Positions 1 through 57,866 are shown, numbered from the stretch's first letter. The stretch: 64,000 bases of DNA from Todiramphus chloris collaris (GCA_025345505.1 JANVCC010000049.1:7965568-8029567), one strand, 5' to 3'. Made by a program: numbers and translations. Notes: generated by a model from the letters alone, not told the origin.

Positions 1-3000
1 CAGTCATGTTTAGAGCAACCACAAGCTCCAGGGTTGGACATTGAAGAAAAGCACTGGAAACAGATGATGCTAAACAGATGATGCTATACCTGTCCGATCC
101 TCCTCCCGCTCCTGCTCCACAAAGCACTCTGCTGTTTGACTGGGTTTTACATAGGTTTTTGCATTACATCCATCCCTGTTATATTTAACAGCTATTTATA
201 CCATGCTTGATTTTCTTAGCTGGGCTATCCATGTGCTCAAGGTACGTACACAGTAAATTTAGAACTGATGAAGATTTTCCTTGATTTCCTTGTATCATCA
301 AGACACAAAGTCCCAGCTTATTTCTCTTAGGTAGTATTTCTGGCTGACGGCCGAGTGTGCTGCTGTGTACTGAAGCATGTACTAGTTACAATCTGCTTTA
401 GAAACATTATATATTTAAAAGGTAAATAGTGTCTTATAATTTCAAAGCACTGTATAACCACAAACTAATTGAGGTTCATGGCATCACCTTTAAGCAGATA
501 AGGAGCTACCACTGAAAAGTAAACAGCAGCCAACACTTATTACCCTGAGGTCTGAACTACAGTAGGTATTTTTCCAGGTGTGGAACAGTAAAATAATTGA
601 GTTTGCTCAAATGCCACTGTACAATAATAACTAGCAAATGTCAGTATTTAAATAGAAACTTCAAATGGAAACCTCCCACCCCCATCCACTTTTCCACCCA
701 CTCGCCAGAAAGAGTTGCGCAGCTAAAGTGCTTGTCACAGAACTTGGCACAACTTCTTTTCACACAAGTTACATAGCCCAGATACCACCTTGAGTCAGTG
801 GGGTGCAGGCTGGATGAAAATCATGCCCCTGGGAATCCCCTGAGAAAAGACAAGGCTACAGACCTGGTAGGCTGAGCGGGATGTTGTCATACTAAGAAGA
901 AGAACCAGTATTGCTGGTGGAAGGCAAGCACCTCCTGCTCAGACCTACAGAGGAACTGGGTGCTTCTTTCTTTTTAATTTCCTGCAGCAGAGCAAGCTTC
1001 AAAGGGCCTCTGCGTGAGCTGCCTGCTTTGATCCAGGCCGAAAACACCTTGAAATTGGGAATCTCGGATACCAAAGCAGGTGCTGCATCACCACAGCAAG
1101 GCAAAGGAGAATCTTCAGGGCTTTTCAAACTCTCCTCCCTTTTTCTTCTTCACTGGACAAACCATGCAACCTCAGCAACACTCGGGATTATCGCACAGTG
1201 TCCACAGTAATTTAGCCAGGCCATTTACCACAGGATCTCAAACCACTTACAGCTCACCGCTCTTGACTGGAGCCAGAAACCTTACCATGTGGAAGCAGAA
1301 ATCATGGCAAATAAAGTAGAAACTCTGTTAGCAATTCCATGACCTGTGCTAACAGCAGTCACACTGAAAGCCATTAACTCCCAGAAAACAAGAGCCTTAC
1401 GTGTTTCTGTTAGCAAGGTAAGAGGGTTGGAGAGTACCACAACTGAAGAGTTTGCCATGAAAAGCTCACTCAAGTATGTGCTCAGTGCTTTACTGAAGCT
1501 ATCCCGCTGGCTACTGGGTGCTTAGATGGTCGGTGGCTGCTGTGTGTGGTTCACTGAGCACTGGAGAGAATTACAGTGAGTACTCTGGAGGGTTCTTCTG
1601 GAGCTAACACCGTTGATGTGAGCACCCAGCATTGCCACAAAATGTATCTAAAGGACTCCTACAGGCTATTTGTATGTCTCATTTATTTCAGAAATATTTA
1701 AAGGTCTTGCTAGCTTGGCCCTTAAATTTCTAGAAGAAAGAAAACTGGCTATCCTTGCCAAAGACATAAATGAATGCAAAGCTAGAAGGTAACCAACTGG
1801 GCTGAGTGGATTTCCTGGGGGGGCTACAATACCGCCTGCTGCTGAATCCATGGCCCACAGCATCAATACACTCATCATGATGCACTTACCTATTATTTTG
1901 CACTCACAATGCTTTGAAGAACTGATCCAGTGCTCATTACAGACAGCTACACGGGAGGCCTAATTGCAGAGTACATCACTGATTACATTAGAGGGGGGTC
2001 TAATAACCGATGCGCTGTGCGGGCAAAGCGGAGCTGGCGTAATTTAGCATCTGCATTATTTGTGTCTCTTGACTTAGAAAACTCTGGTTGCCATAGACAG
2101 GCGTCACTTTGACCATCCTCAAACAGTCCAGCCAGGGACATCTTGTTACCTGCCTGTTAAAAACCGATCATTTTTAAATAGTAATTGTGATTAATTCATT
2201 TGCTTTTTTATTCATAAATGGAGCACATGTCTTTTTTGCTGCGGTAGACAGCCTCCTTCTGTTGCAGCTCACAGCCGTACTGTAAAAATGTGTTCTGCTA
2301 GGAAAACTTTGCACTCAGTGGTGTCCTCAAAGAGCAAAGCTTTATTGCTTCAAAACATGGAAAGGTTAACTTTTGAGGGAGTGACAATAAGAAAATGCTC
2401 AAGGAGAAACATCTGGCCTTTCTCCTCCTGCTCCATCCCACCATCCAGAGATTTCAATGAAGAGGAATCCAAATGGGAAAGCATGAAACCTCCTTATGAC
2501 AGATGCTAGCAATTTGTCCCTACAATGCAATCCACAGCTTCAAGAATAAATGGCACTGCTGTGATTTTGTAGAAACGACTTCACAACCAACCCTACCAGG
2601 CAGGGAAACTGGCTGCAGATGGGTTGTTGCTTGTGTTTTAAGGCTCTCAGCTCCAAATCTAGCTGCTTATCACTCCTTCCAGAGTCTGAGGTCCTCAGTA
2701 GCACAGCTCTTGTTGGGCTAGTGTTTACCAAGAGCTGTCTAATGGGTCCAAAATTAACTTTTGGGTTAAATTCAGGGGGAAAAAAGTGTCAAAAGAGAGT
2801 TTTGTTTGTGTAAAATGAGCAGAAGTCTGGTCAGAACCTGACCCCGCATCTCTCACTATGTGTGCATAGATGTGTGGGTGCAGGAAGGCAGAGGAAATAT
2901 GTGAGAGAAGCCATAAAAGCTCCTAGATAATGCCTCTAAAGTATTTCTAAGCCATTGCACAAGGAACAATATACAGAGACTTAAATTCAGACACAAGGGA

Positions 3001-6000
3001 TCTATTTTACGTGGACAGAAGAATACTCATGTGGAATACGCTTACAAAGAAGCTTCTTTAGGCAAAACAAACAAACAAACACTGGAGTCATTTATCTCCT
3101 TGCCCTCTTTTTGTGCTGGAATACAGGAGCTTCACAGTGTTACAGTCTAAAACCGTGGCAGGGGCCTCCCACTGTCCCTGCCGAGTTCATCTGCAGAATC
3201 CCACTTCAGTTCATTCAGCTGGTCAGGAGCAGAGGGCCCATTTCATGGGAGGACAAGGTAGGGTCTATGGCACAGCAGCCTGTGAGACCAGGGTCCCTCC
3301 AAGCCATGTAAGAAGTCAGTGGGAATTGCCAAAGCAGCAATTTCCAAGCCAAAACAGGAAGGAGCACCATAGATTTCAGTAACAACTATACCGCCAAAGC
3401 CTCTTTTCCAAATACTTTTCTTGCAAGAAAGGAACAACTCTGTGTTTGCCCAAGCATTATTTCAGTATGAAATTGGTTTTTAAAAACTTCTTAAGTAATC
3501 CAAGACCTAAAAATCTTTCTTGATGCTGATGAATAGGACCCATAGTCTTTACCCCATATTGAACTTGGTAAGGTTGGATTAATCGAAAGGGGAGAGGCAG
3601 GTTCAGCAGCAGAACTAACAGATTGTAACTCCCAGACAAGAAATGGAAGCACAGCTTCTCAAGACTGAGTGCAGCCAGCACCTATCTGTGCCAGACACGC
3701 ATACAGTCCTTTACTGTGCAGCCCTAACAGGATCCATCCCACACCAAGAGCATCTTTGGCTTCTGACAGAGAGGAAAACAAATAGGGCACAATCATCCTA
3801 AAACACAACTTGCTAGTGCCCACTTCCATGTGTAGGGAAAAGTCCCCTTCCAAGCTGCCTGGAACAGCAGCTAAATGGCATTGATGTAAAGGAGGGATTT
3901 TCAGGTAGGCAAATCCCAAAATACTGCAGGGAATTGAAATTTAAAGTAGCTCCAGCTATTAAGTGCCTTGATTTTGACTTTTGGTGGATTTTTGTTGTAG
4001 CTGCTGAAAAGCAGTTTCTTCCTTCTCTTACTCTGGTGAGGGGGGTGGTGTAACCATGACTGCCAGAGTGCCCCTTGCCTGGACTTTGCCTTCCTTTGGC
4101 ATGGGAACAGCCGGGCAAAAGGCTGCACGTTGCCTGCACTGAAGCTGCACAGGATATCAGGACAGTGTAACAAGGCATTAAATCTAGGCCTGCCAGGATA
4201 TCTAGGAAGAGCAGGTGGCTGTATGAACCAAAAAGTCTTGGGAAATGGAAGCTGCTCCTGATAAATCTCATTCTTACTGCAGGCAGAGCCACTCTTCAAA
4301 CTCCAAGCAAATTTAGGAAAGCAAAGACTTCAGACAAAGCTTCTATCCTTGCACTAAGAACCTTCCCCATCATCACTACAACCTGCACTTTGTGTTTTTT
4401 CCAAAAGCAGTGAGGCAGTTATCAGGGACTCTCCTCTGCTCTGCCAAAGAGCTTTTTCCATACTAAAATTCACATGACTGACTGCTTCTCTTCTTTGCCC
4501 AGGATGTCTTCTTTGTAAACAGAACTTTCAAAAGAAGCCACCTTTGAGCTCTTAGAAGGAAAACCATCCAGGCAGTGTTGAGTTACTGAGAAATATTTTC
4601 ACGCTTAGAAAACTGGAAAGCTATTCTCTATTCTCAAATTTGCCCTAAGTACTCACTTCTAGGCAGGGATCAATCAGAAAGATTTTTAGATCATCTGAGG
4701 AGTCATTGAAGAGTCTTCAGAAAGTGTCCTCTCAGTCAGATGCGCAGCACTGTTAGAGTAATACTGTAACTCCCCACAATGGTGTTTTATTTCAACACCA
4801 CTTGGAACAATACAATACTCATAAAAAGGCACTGCTGGAATATATTATCTCATCAGCACATGATGATAAGATTAAATTGTTTAGTGTTAGAAGTGATAAG
4901 GATTGCCGTATCAGTGTTTAGCTTGTTGGAACTCTATTACTTAGTCCCATTTACAGCAGTCATATCAAAATTCTGAATAATTTCACATGATTCAGTAATA
5001 ATTACCAGATTGTGCTGTAGGCAAAGGGAGATGCTGGAACTTACACAGCCAGTGCCGCGTTTGTACTATGGCTCTGTGATGTATGTACTATGTACTGTGA
5101 TGGGATGACTGAGTTGATTCACCTTAATCTTTTCTCTGGGAAATGTACTGCTCCAAATGAGAGAAGGACAAGATAGAAAAAGGAAAACAATTTTAAAAAC
5201 TAGCCAGCTTCTCCACAGATCCTGCAACAAATTCTGGACCAGGTTCGGGCTCTCTGGGGCAGGGAGTAGCCTACTGTTCTCTCTCTTTAGCCACTGTTCC
5301 TGCAGGCTCCTAGACACCATGGCAATAGAAATAGCCAGTGAGGACAGCATTAGGTGTTCACGCATGCACTGAGCACTCGAGCACAGAGTATCTCAGCTTG
5401 GTTGAACAGATGCAGCTTTTACACACTGTGTTTAGGCAGTCACTTTCACAAAACCAGGCCGAGAGCGAAACTTTTATTATTTACCATTATTTGTTTACTA
5501 TCTTGTATGTTCAACCTATCAGACACATACACATATACACGTAAATACAGTCAACCTCAGAGATGGAAAGCCATAAAATAAATAAGTAAATATGTAAACA
5601 CTGAAAAGACAAGAGATGATGAGAACAGATCTGTCATATCCCTATTTTGACCCCTGCAATAACTAAAATTTGGATGGGAATACATATTTTAAGGCAACAC
5701 ATAGGTGTTATTCCATGAAGTGAGAACTATTGGGCACGCACACGATGATTACAGGCCGGAAAGGAGCAGGCCTGTTTCCACATGTACTACGTGTGCATGT
5801 TCTTTCTCACTTTATTCCTTTCTATATAAACTCATCCCCTCTCCTTGCAAAACTGTTATACAGCAAAGGCTGATCTAAGATACAGAACTGCTGTCATGCA
5901 CTGAAGCATCAAACCTTTTCTGCCAGGCACCCAACTCAGACACATGATCATGAGGTTCTTCCCTTGAACTCATTTATCTTTTGTCACCACTTAGTATGCT

Positions 6001-6088
6001 CAATCTAAATTTAGAAGGCAGTTCTGCAACCCTTGCATTGAATAATACTCGTTCTGGCCAATAGCCCCAAAACCCACAAGCAGGAATT
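1..6088. other. Intergenic stretch, no gene recognised
   Basis: Reading frames on both strands are short, overlap in several frames and show no recognisable domain, splice-bounded coding block or codon bias. The longest, two overlapping minus-strand frames near 3813-4299, have low-complexity, unrelated translations. I see no tRNA or rRNA signature. This lies upstream of the MAP7D3 promoter. In mammals the next gene on this side is an adhesion GPCR, but no exon of one is visible here. Confidence 0.6.
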
Positions 6089-6960
6089 GTAGAATAACAG
6101 AAACACAGAGCTGTAAGAGACCTCAGGAGGTCATGCAGTCCCTCCTCCTGCCCTCTGATCAGACCTGCCTTTCTGAATTGATACTCATCCAGCCACACAT
6201 CTCCAGTGTTGGAGCTTTACCACTTCCCCAGCAATCAATCTATCCTACTATGCTTCCCTGTCTTAATCTTCCCTAATTAAAATTGAGCCTATTTTCTTTT
6301 ATTCTTTCTGCTTCAGTCAAAAAAACCAGATTATCACCCTTCATTTGCCTCTTCTTAATCTTCTCATTATTTTTGCTGACTTCCTCTAATCTTCTCCACT
6401 TAGCTTGTATCTTCCAGGGCAGTGCCCCAACAGTAGTCCTGCTGATGCCTTCGTTGCTGAGCTGAGTGGAGGGCTGCTGCATGTCCAAGAGGCCACCCTT
6501 CCGTCCGTGCTCTCAGGCAGGGTGCTTCCCTTTTCACAATATCATGGCACTGTTGACTCATGCTCAGCTTGTGACATCCCAGATTATTTTCTGCTCTGTC
6601 TGCTATTTAACAAGATGTTCTCTCTCTAGTCTTTCTCCAATTAATAAATCCTGCCTCAGTGTTTTATGCCGCATCAGTCCCTATTTATCTTTATTTTCTC
6701 CTGAAACATATTTCTAATCTAATTCTATAGTCTGAATTCTAAGCTTGTTCTCTAACATATCAGCAGTGCTTATAAATTTTATAGGGATATTTCTGCATCA
6801 CATCATCCATGTAACTGATAAACATACTGGACCAAGGACGAACTAAGGGCTTGATTCTCTGTCTCCTATTAAGCAATATTTTCTGATAAATTTACATCTA
6901 AGGAATTATTTGCCCGGAAAAATACTAGTCAACTTGATCCAGGACTGAGAAATTAGGTCC
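6089..6960 (-). repeat. Decayed ancient CR1-type LINE relic
   Basis: Read on the plus strand this runs backwards through an old CR1-like 3' end. It starts near 6090 with the 'acagagctgtaagagacctc' stretch and continues with fragments such as 'gtgacatcccagattatttt' (about 6571) and 'actggaccaaggacgaac' (about 6826). These resemble, at low identity, the CR1 lineages shared by turtles, crocodilians and birds. There is no open reading frame of useful length. The assignment rests on remembered consensus sequences, so the family and exact borders are uncertain. Confidence 0.5.
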
Positions 6961-7574
6961 TTAGAGTATGGATGCATTAGTAACACAGATTGTTTCAGGT
7001 ACTTGTCCCAGCAGGAGAGTAATAAACAAGAATGTGCAGTTAAAGCCCATTTGGAAAGAAGGTTGGACAGCTACAGTAATTTTCATGCCACCAATTTTCT
7101 TTCCATCAGCCATGGCAGTTACATTCGCCACAGGAGAGCCACTATAATCTGTCACAATATATGCCTTACACTCTTGGATTTAGAATGTTTTGGAATGCTT
7201 TTTTATAGTTTTTCAGAATCCTACACATGGACATAGATACACAGATACATTTAATTTCCCTGTTTCTTTGTTTTAGCTCTTACTTAGTGAGACTCTGACA
7301 TAAAGGAAGTTGAACATAAATGAACATTTTACCGTTAGATACTTTGGTGATCAAAGCGATCAGGATCTGCAGGTTCACAGAAAACCCGAGGGCTGTTTTT
7401 TTGAACTAGAATATAAAATTGCTATACCAGATTTTAGACTAAGTCCAGTCAAGCACAACATCTAATACTGTGTAACACTGAATACTCTGGGAAACAGGGT
7501 AAGAAGTAGATTAATGGGTGGGTGTTCCTTCCTCTGACATCCTCTACCAATGGCTTAAGTATCTTCTGAGTTAA

Positions 7575-7605
<31 letters not shown>

Positions 7606-7628
7606 TCTTTCTTTTTTTTTTTTTTTTT
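7575..7628. repeat. T-rich polypyrimidine tract
   Basis: About 54 bases of nearly pure T, broken by single C residues at roughly 10-base spacing. This is low-complexity DNA with no flanking gene. Confidence 0.9.
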
Positions 7629-9044
7629 GTATCTGTGTCATCACATGTGCAAGCTCCTACTTTACTAATTTCAGCTACTATTATTTCAACTAATTTTGAT
7701 ATTTCTTAAACTGAAATGGATAGTATCAAATCCCTGGAATCTCAAATTGCATGCAGGGAGAAGGGTCTATTGATTTTCAGCTCCTAATGCCAATACGCAC
7801 CCATCAGTGATTTGGCCTGAAGTAGTTTTGAAAGGTTTGTCAGAAACTATCACATGAAAACTAAAAGGACAGAAGAAATGACCGTAAAATTGAATTATTT
7901 TTTCCACAGGGACAACGGAAAAAAGGACAGTGTTTAAAAGATTAGAATAGATCAGCTACTGCAATCAAATCTGCCAATGCTGCAAAATGGAAAGATGCTT
8001 GCCAAGTGCTGCTTGGTGCAAGCCACGCATGGTCAAAATTTTAATGAAGTACCACTCAGAATGCATATGCAGTAATTGCATCAGCGAGCTGAAAACCTGA
8101 GAAACAAGGTTAAACAGTAAGATGGAAGTTACAGTTACAATTGCTGAAACATTAGCTCAGACATTCCTAAACTGCTCATCATAAAAAACGATAACACTTC
8201 TCCCAGATTGGGGCAGATTTTCTCAGCTCAGTTCCCATGTGCCTAAAGATAAAAGATGTGCATATCAAGCAGTCTGTGTATGTATGGACAGCAGGAAGGG
8301 CCAGTGCCCCACTTCTACCTCAAGAGTCCTTTCATCTCTCATGAATTTTTATGTGCTTGGCCTTTTTATTTTAGGTTTACAGCCTCCAATGTCCGACCAC
8401 AAATATCCTGAGTGTGCAACACTTGGTTTATTTCCCTTCCTGTAATTTATACCTTCGACTCTGAAGCTTTGCATGTGCAGAATATCAGCCGTGTTAAATT
8501 GCAAGCACTGAGGCCACTTGTACATGTGTCTGTTGGAATGGAAAGAACAGAAAATACCGTCTCATTTGAACATTCATTTTACCCCACCATTCCATTTGTA
8601 AGTGTTCTCTTCAGCAGAGTGATTCCTTCCATGTCAATTGTCTCATTTTACTCAGAGGAAAAACATTAATAAATAGATACTGACACAGTATGTTAAAGAA
8701 ATTCTAGAAGTTAAAGGGCATACATCTAACTTAATCAAAATTCAATGGCACCCCAAGCATTCATGAGCACTTTATTTTTACAGATATGGAAAGCACAGCC
8801 TCATAATGACACAGTGCTTATGGAGCTTGCAAAACCATAACGATTACATTCTGCCAGGTAGTTTTTTGTACCACGCCTATTGTACTTTATGCTGTATAAA
8901 ATCAATAAAAACACTTTGATGCTATTTTACGATGAAAGGAAGATTGAAAAAGACATGGATACAGAAAAAGGTCTCAAGAAATCTGGGCTGGTTTGGTTTT
9001 TTTTTGCTGTGCTGCTTTGTTCATGATGTAACTAGAGACTTTGA

Positions 9045-9195
9045 TTTCAGTGACTCAGTTTTCTCACCTGTACAATGAGGATAATACATCTGGATGCCTC
9101 CCAGTGGTGAAATTTAATTGCAGCATGCGCATAAAGTACGTTGAGGTCACTAAGTGGCAAGCCCTATATAAATGCAAGGTATTATTACCATGTAT
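9045..9195 (+). repeat. MIR/CORE-SINE-like relic
   Basis: The segment reads like the central and 3' part of a MIR-type SINE: a 'cagttttctcacctgtacaa' stretch, then 'tgaggataata', then 'gcataaagtacgttgag' and 'ctatataaatgcaaggtatt' followed by 'attacc'. The order and spacing match the well-known MIR core and tail. Such relics are old amniote insertions. An (AAT)n tract follows about 65 bases later. Confidence 0.7.
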
Positions 9196-9261
9196 TATAA
9201 ACAAAAACTTGGGAAACCAAATGTTCAGGGCTTTTTCCTTCTTTAGCTGCCCTTTTGTTTA

Positions 9262-9285
9262 AAATAATAATAATAATAATAATAA
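9262..9285. repeat. (AAT)n microsatellite
   Basis: Seven to eight uninterrupted AAT units lie just downstream of the MIR-like relic and may derive from the tail of such an element. Confidence 0.9.
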
Positions 9286-10004
9286 CTGGCATTCTATTAA
9301 CACTGAGAGGAAACAACAGACAAAGGATTCTCTGTACACACATGCTAAAGTGGGGAAAGCAAACACAACCAACAAGAAACAAAGAACAGGGCAAGTCTGT
9401 GGTCTGAATGTTCAAGATAAAAAGGAGCGCCGCTCTGAATTTTTGTAAGGTTCCTATTTACTCCCTTGACACACTACATGATCTTACTGCTACTTTTTCT
9501 GTATTCTTCCCATCTATGTGATAATTCTTTGGCCCGCTGACAGGTAAACTTTCCTCTTCTGATTTCAAAGGGAGTTTTCTGCACAAGGCCCAAAGAGCCT
9601 ACACTTTGATATGGCCACAGATGCTGTTTTATCCTCTCTCTGCCTGGAGCATAAATCCAGAGGCAAAATGAGAAGAGACTATTCTAGAATTCACTGATAA
9701 CAAACTAGGCAGCAAAGTAACAACTAAGTGACAAATTCAAGTTAACTCAGAAGGATATCTGGGAATTCATTCAATGGTGTTTAAGTCATTTCTTTCCTGA
9801 CTGGCTGGACTACTTCATCCTTACTCCACTCTTCTTTTGGAAACACATACAAAACCAGGGCTGCTTGAAACACAGGACTCAACTCGCAGCCTTGTCACAA
9901 GCCAGTTATGCAGTGGGTGCAACTCAACTGAAGGATTTGTGTCTGCTTCTTCTTCTGGAATCCATCAGACCTAATTTTCCATAGGACCAATAAACTTGGG
10001 ATGT

Positions 10005-10450
10005 GCTTCAAGGTCCAGAGGAGGGCCACAAAGGCCATCAGAGAACTGGAACACCTCTTCTACAAGGACAGGTTGTTCAGCCTGAAGAAAAGGCTCCAGG
10101 GAGACCTTGTATTGCTGCCTTCTAGCATCTGAAGAGGGCCTACGAGAAAGCTGGGGAGGGACTTTTTATGAGAGCTGGTAGTGATAGGAGGAGGTGTAAC
10201 ATCTTTAAACTGGAAGAGGGTAGGTTCAGATTAGAAATTAGGAAGTTTTTCACTATAAGGATGGTGAGGTGCTGGAACAGGTTGCCCAGGGAGGTTGTAG
10301 ATGCCCTAATGCTGGATGTGTTCAAGACCATGTTGGATGGTGCTTCGAGCAACCTGGTCTAGTGGGTGGTGTCCCTGCCCATGGCAGGGGGTTGGAACTA
10401 GGTGGTCTTTATGGTCCCTTCCAACCCAACCCATTCTCTTATTCATCTTT
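10005..10450 (+). repeat. CR1 LINE, 5'-truncated 3' end
   Basis: This closely matches the 3' end of avian CR1. Ordered landmarks are 'gtccagaggagggccacaaa', 'gaaaaggctccagggagacc', 'aaagctggggagggactttt', 'aaactggaagagggtaggtt', 'gaggtgctggaacaggttgc', 'agcaacctggtctagtgg' and 'catggcagggggttggaact'. It ends near the terminal 'cattctcttattcat', a diverged form of the CR1 3' octamer repeat. The many short translated frames here are remnants of the LINE, not genes. It sits about 270 bp upstream of the CpG island. Confidence 0.95.
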
Positions 10451-11294
10451 AGATCATGGGCCACTCCAACCTGGCAAACTGGAGACATTGGCAGTTACAA
10501 CCCCTGTGAGCTCTTCCAGCAGCGTATGTTTTCCACAGGTTTAGGTCAACGCTGTGTTGGCCCCAGCAAGGCAACTCCAACTGAACCACCTCCAACTCTC
10601 TGCCCAAGCTCAGAATAAAACTTGGTGCACTGCCTGAAAACAGAGCCACTTCACCTTCAGTTGAGCGCATTTGCTGGAAGAGTGAGTTCACAGAGAGAGC
10701 ATTTATAGGGGCCCGTTACCCCCTGGAGAGCTCCCCGCTGGACGGCAACTCCCCATCGCCATGGCAGGGTAACTGCAGCGGTGGCAGTGCCGGTGGCAGT
10801 GCCGGCGCACGGGCCCGCGGGGCAGCTGGAGAGCTGGCCCGGCACACAGGCCGTGCCCTGCCGAGACGGCCCTGGAGGCAGGGTCTCCCCTCAGGGCCGG
10901 GCCCACGGGGGACCGCGATGTCTCCCGCGGAGCGGCCGTTTCTAACGGCTCCGGCAGCCCTTTCCGCGGGGGTCAGCACCCGCCGCCCCGAGCGGGCTCC
11001 GGGCGGGATGTCGCAAGGGGCAGCAAGCGCCTCTGCCGCTTGAGGCCCGCTACTCCGCCCGGCCGGGGGCAGCCCCCCCGCCTCGCTACGCCCCGCCGGG
11101 GCAAGCCCCGCCCGTCCCCGGCGAGCGGCCGGCCCGAGCGGGCGCTGCGAGGCACCGGGACCGGCGCCGGGCGGGCTGCCCTGCCCTGCCCTGCCCTCCC
11201 CCGCGGCGGCGCTGCCGGGCGGTGCGGAGCCTGCGCACTGCGCTCCCGCGTCCCCCTTCTGCCCGGCCGGCAGTCGCGCGTCCCGGCGCTGAAG

Positions 11295-55569
<44,275 letters not shown>

Positions 55570-55684
55570 ACACTAGAGACCTGGAGATAATCTGATTGCA
55601 CTTCAGTAATCCAGTGTTTTATCAAGTACCGAAGGCCTTGTTTTGAAAAGCTGCTTGTTTACCTTTATCCATCTTCAAGTTTGG

Positions 55685-55693
55685 AAAAAAACT

Positions 55694-55725
<32 letters not shown>

Positions 55726-55750
55726 CCCCACAAAAAAACAAATCAAAAAC
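55685..55750. repeat. A-rich (AAAC)n low-complexity run
   Basis: About 65 bases of A with regularly spaced C, within the predicted MAP7D3 3' UTR. Simple-sequence DNA, possibly a remnant poly(A) tail of a retroposon, though no retroposon body is recognisable upstream. Confidence 0.85.
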
Positions 55751-57050
55751 CACCAAGGGAGGGATGACAAACTTCTAATTTGCACCTTGAAACATTTCAG
55801 GGAAACTACTGTGCTGATGCTCCTTGTCCATTTGTTTAGCTAATTGTTAAGACTTCCTTGTTCAAATATCACTTGTTTCCCTTTTACAGACTGTACAGTA
55901 ACCTGTTCGAGTCTGTGGGGTTTTATTTTCCTATCAGCATCACATGCAGCAGTGTGCCACTGGAGGCTCCCCACTTAGCTACTGGCCAGATTTGGCATAT
56001 GCCTAAAATGGCACTCGATGGAGTAAGACTCATCCAGAGTATGTGAAAGCTGAACTCCCTTTGTAATGGTTTAGGAAAACGCTGTTACTTGGTGGTTCAC
56101 GTGCTATTTAAAAATGCAAAACCGAGTATCTTCAGTTTTGAATGGAGGGGAAAAAATCCTTCTTTTCTAATGTGAAAATACTGGCAGTTTGAAAATGCAG
56201 TACTGTACCATCTCTGATAGGTTTTAATCTATTGGCAAACATCACAACATTTTACAGCATATGCACTAATGTACCACAGAAATCTTGTGTACCTAGATAT
56301 GTCTGTCCTAGTGCGGTTTAACACGTCATGCTTTTACAAATGTTCTCCTTTTGACTTATTTATCTACAGTTACAGAAGTATTATTTTATTGTGTACAGAA
56401 CAGTATTAGACCACTGAAGTCATGTTTTGTTCATGTTAATTATTCTGAGTGTTCCTGTTCTAGTTTTATGACAGTGGCTGCAAGCTGCGTATGTATTTCC
56501 CTGCCCCCTAAAGCCTGCATTAAGTAATGTATTTAACCTGAACTTGCCTGCTTTTTACAGCACGAGGAGATTAACTAAGCATCTTCCGAAAATTGCTACT
56601 AAAAGTAATAATGCAGTCTTGTTCTTCTGGCTCCTGTAGCAGATAATACTGGCTAAGTGATGACTTTAAAGAACAGCTGTCTCAAATCCTGTTATAAACC
56701 ATTGGCTGATACTTAATTGGAACAAATCATCCAAATGGCAGCTGTGTTTTCAGTGGTTAAATGCAACTGGTTTTACTGGAAGTAAGCGCGTTCTGTCCTC
56801 GACACCGCAGTTAGGATAGGAAACCCTCAGCCTTCTTACTCTTGCTGTCTGCTGTTCAGAATATGGTAGAACTGTTTTAGACTTTAGAGCAGTGCCTTAG
56901 GTAAAAGGAAAAATGTATTTTTGTATGATAGCTGTTTCATTCTGGCAGAGACAATCATTCTAACAAAAATGCTGGGTTTTTTTTTTCCTGTGCTGATATT
57001 ATTTGTTGAATGGTCTGTTACAGCTCTGTGTAAATATGTGCTCACTGTTA

Positions 57051-57056
57051 AATAAA
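57051..57056 (+). terminator. MAP7D3: Poly(A) signal of MAP7D3
   Basis: Canonical AATAAA followed about 20-25 nt later by a GT/T-rich stretch (gctttatttctgtaatg). It is the first canonical signal with a good downstream element after the stop codon. Confidence 0.75.
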
Positions 57057-57078
57057 CTTTGCAGTTGAACAATGCTTT

Positions 57079-57866
57079 ATTTCTGTAATGCTAAACCTTA
57101 CTAGGAGGCTCCAACCCCTCGCCATGCTGACCTGCCTTGAGATGCGCTCTGGTCCTGCACTAACTCCCACCCTGCAGAGTGCCCAAACCAGCAGCCTCCT
57201 TGGCAGCTGCATTTGCACGGTTGGGAAGGTGTTTGCACTAACACCTCCAGATCTTGCTGTGTTTTTACATGCTGATTGATGACCTGTTCGTAACTGTTCG
57301 ATTCTTTAACTTGCTTCTCACTAAAAGCTTTTGGCTTTTACTTGTAGCACCAATATCTTTATGTTCTAAGGGTGAGTCCAGCAGTGCTCCATGGCCACAG
57401 TGGAGCCGTGACCAGCAAGAACACAGCAAGATGATGCCTTTTGTTTTTCTTGCAAGGGTTCTTTGTTTCTGGTAGGTGCTTGTGAACAAAAAGGATTGAC
57501 TGAAGCAGCATCCAGTATTGCTGTATTTCACTACTGTGGAAAAAAATACCCTTACCCAGCAGTGAGGGTGGAGGAGGCTAGTAGATCTGTGTGTGGACAG
57601 GGGCTGTACATATGTTATCCAAAGGGCTTTTTCACACAGGCTGTTCTTGGCAGATGGTCCAATGTCAGTTATACATTAAAAAAAATTAATTAGTTTATGG
57701 AAATTCTTGCTTTGGTCCTCAGATACTTAAGGGTGCTATGGCAGAACAGCTGACTCTGCTTTGCCAGTATCGATGCATGAGACTTGGTTTCAGTAGCTCA
57801 GCCATAAGAGGTGTCAATTATGGAAGATGGCAAAATAAAAGAACAGTTTTCCAGACTGTAGGACTC
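57079..57866. other. Gap between the convergent genes
   Basis: About 790 bp between the two predicted cleavage sites. No gene seen. Both strands carry T- or A-rich runs. The size is approximate because the cleavage sites are inferred. Confidence 0.55.

Larger units (their letters stand above)
6961..10004. other. Intergenic stretch with low-complexity and SINE relics
   Basis: No gene seen. It contains a T-rich tract, a MIR-like relic and an (AAT)n tract, each listed separately. A poly(A)-signal-like AATAAA occurs near 8902 in AT-rich DNA, but no coding exon upstream supports a transcript end there. Confidence 0.6.
55570..57078 (+). other. MAP7D3: MAP7D3 3' untranslated region
   Basis: About 1.5 kb of AT-rich, non-coding DNA from the inferred stop to just past the AATAAA at 57051. 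It includes an A-rich low-complexity run with AAAC units (about 55685-55750) and AU-rich stretches. No coding potential is seen. The extent assumes the first strong signal is the main cleavage site. Confidence 0.7.

Noticed and set aside
3813..4299. Two overlapping minus-strand frames of 159 and 132 residues
   Set aside because: Overlap in different frames, no recognisable domain, no splice or promoter support. Chance frames are likely.
8895..8910. AATAAA suggesting the 3' end of an upstream gene
   Set aside because: AT-rich surroundings and no coding exon or 3' UTR-like structure before it.
10140..10618. Several overlapping 60-100 residue frames
   Set aside because: They lie on or next to a CR1 fragment and are out-of-frame remnants.
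11232..11243. NRF1 site
   Set aside because: TGCGCA and TGCGC halves are present but with an extra central base compared with the consensus. Mentioned under the CpG island only.
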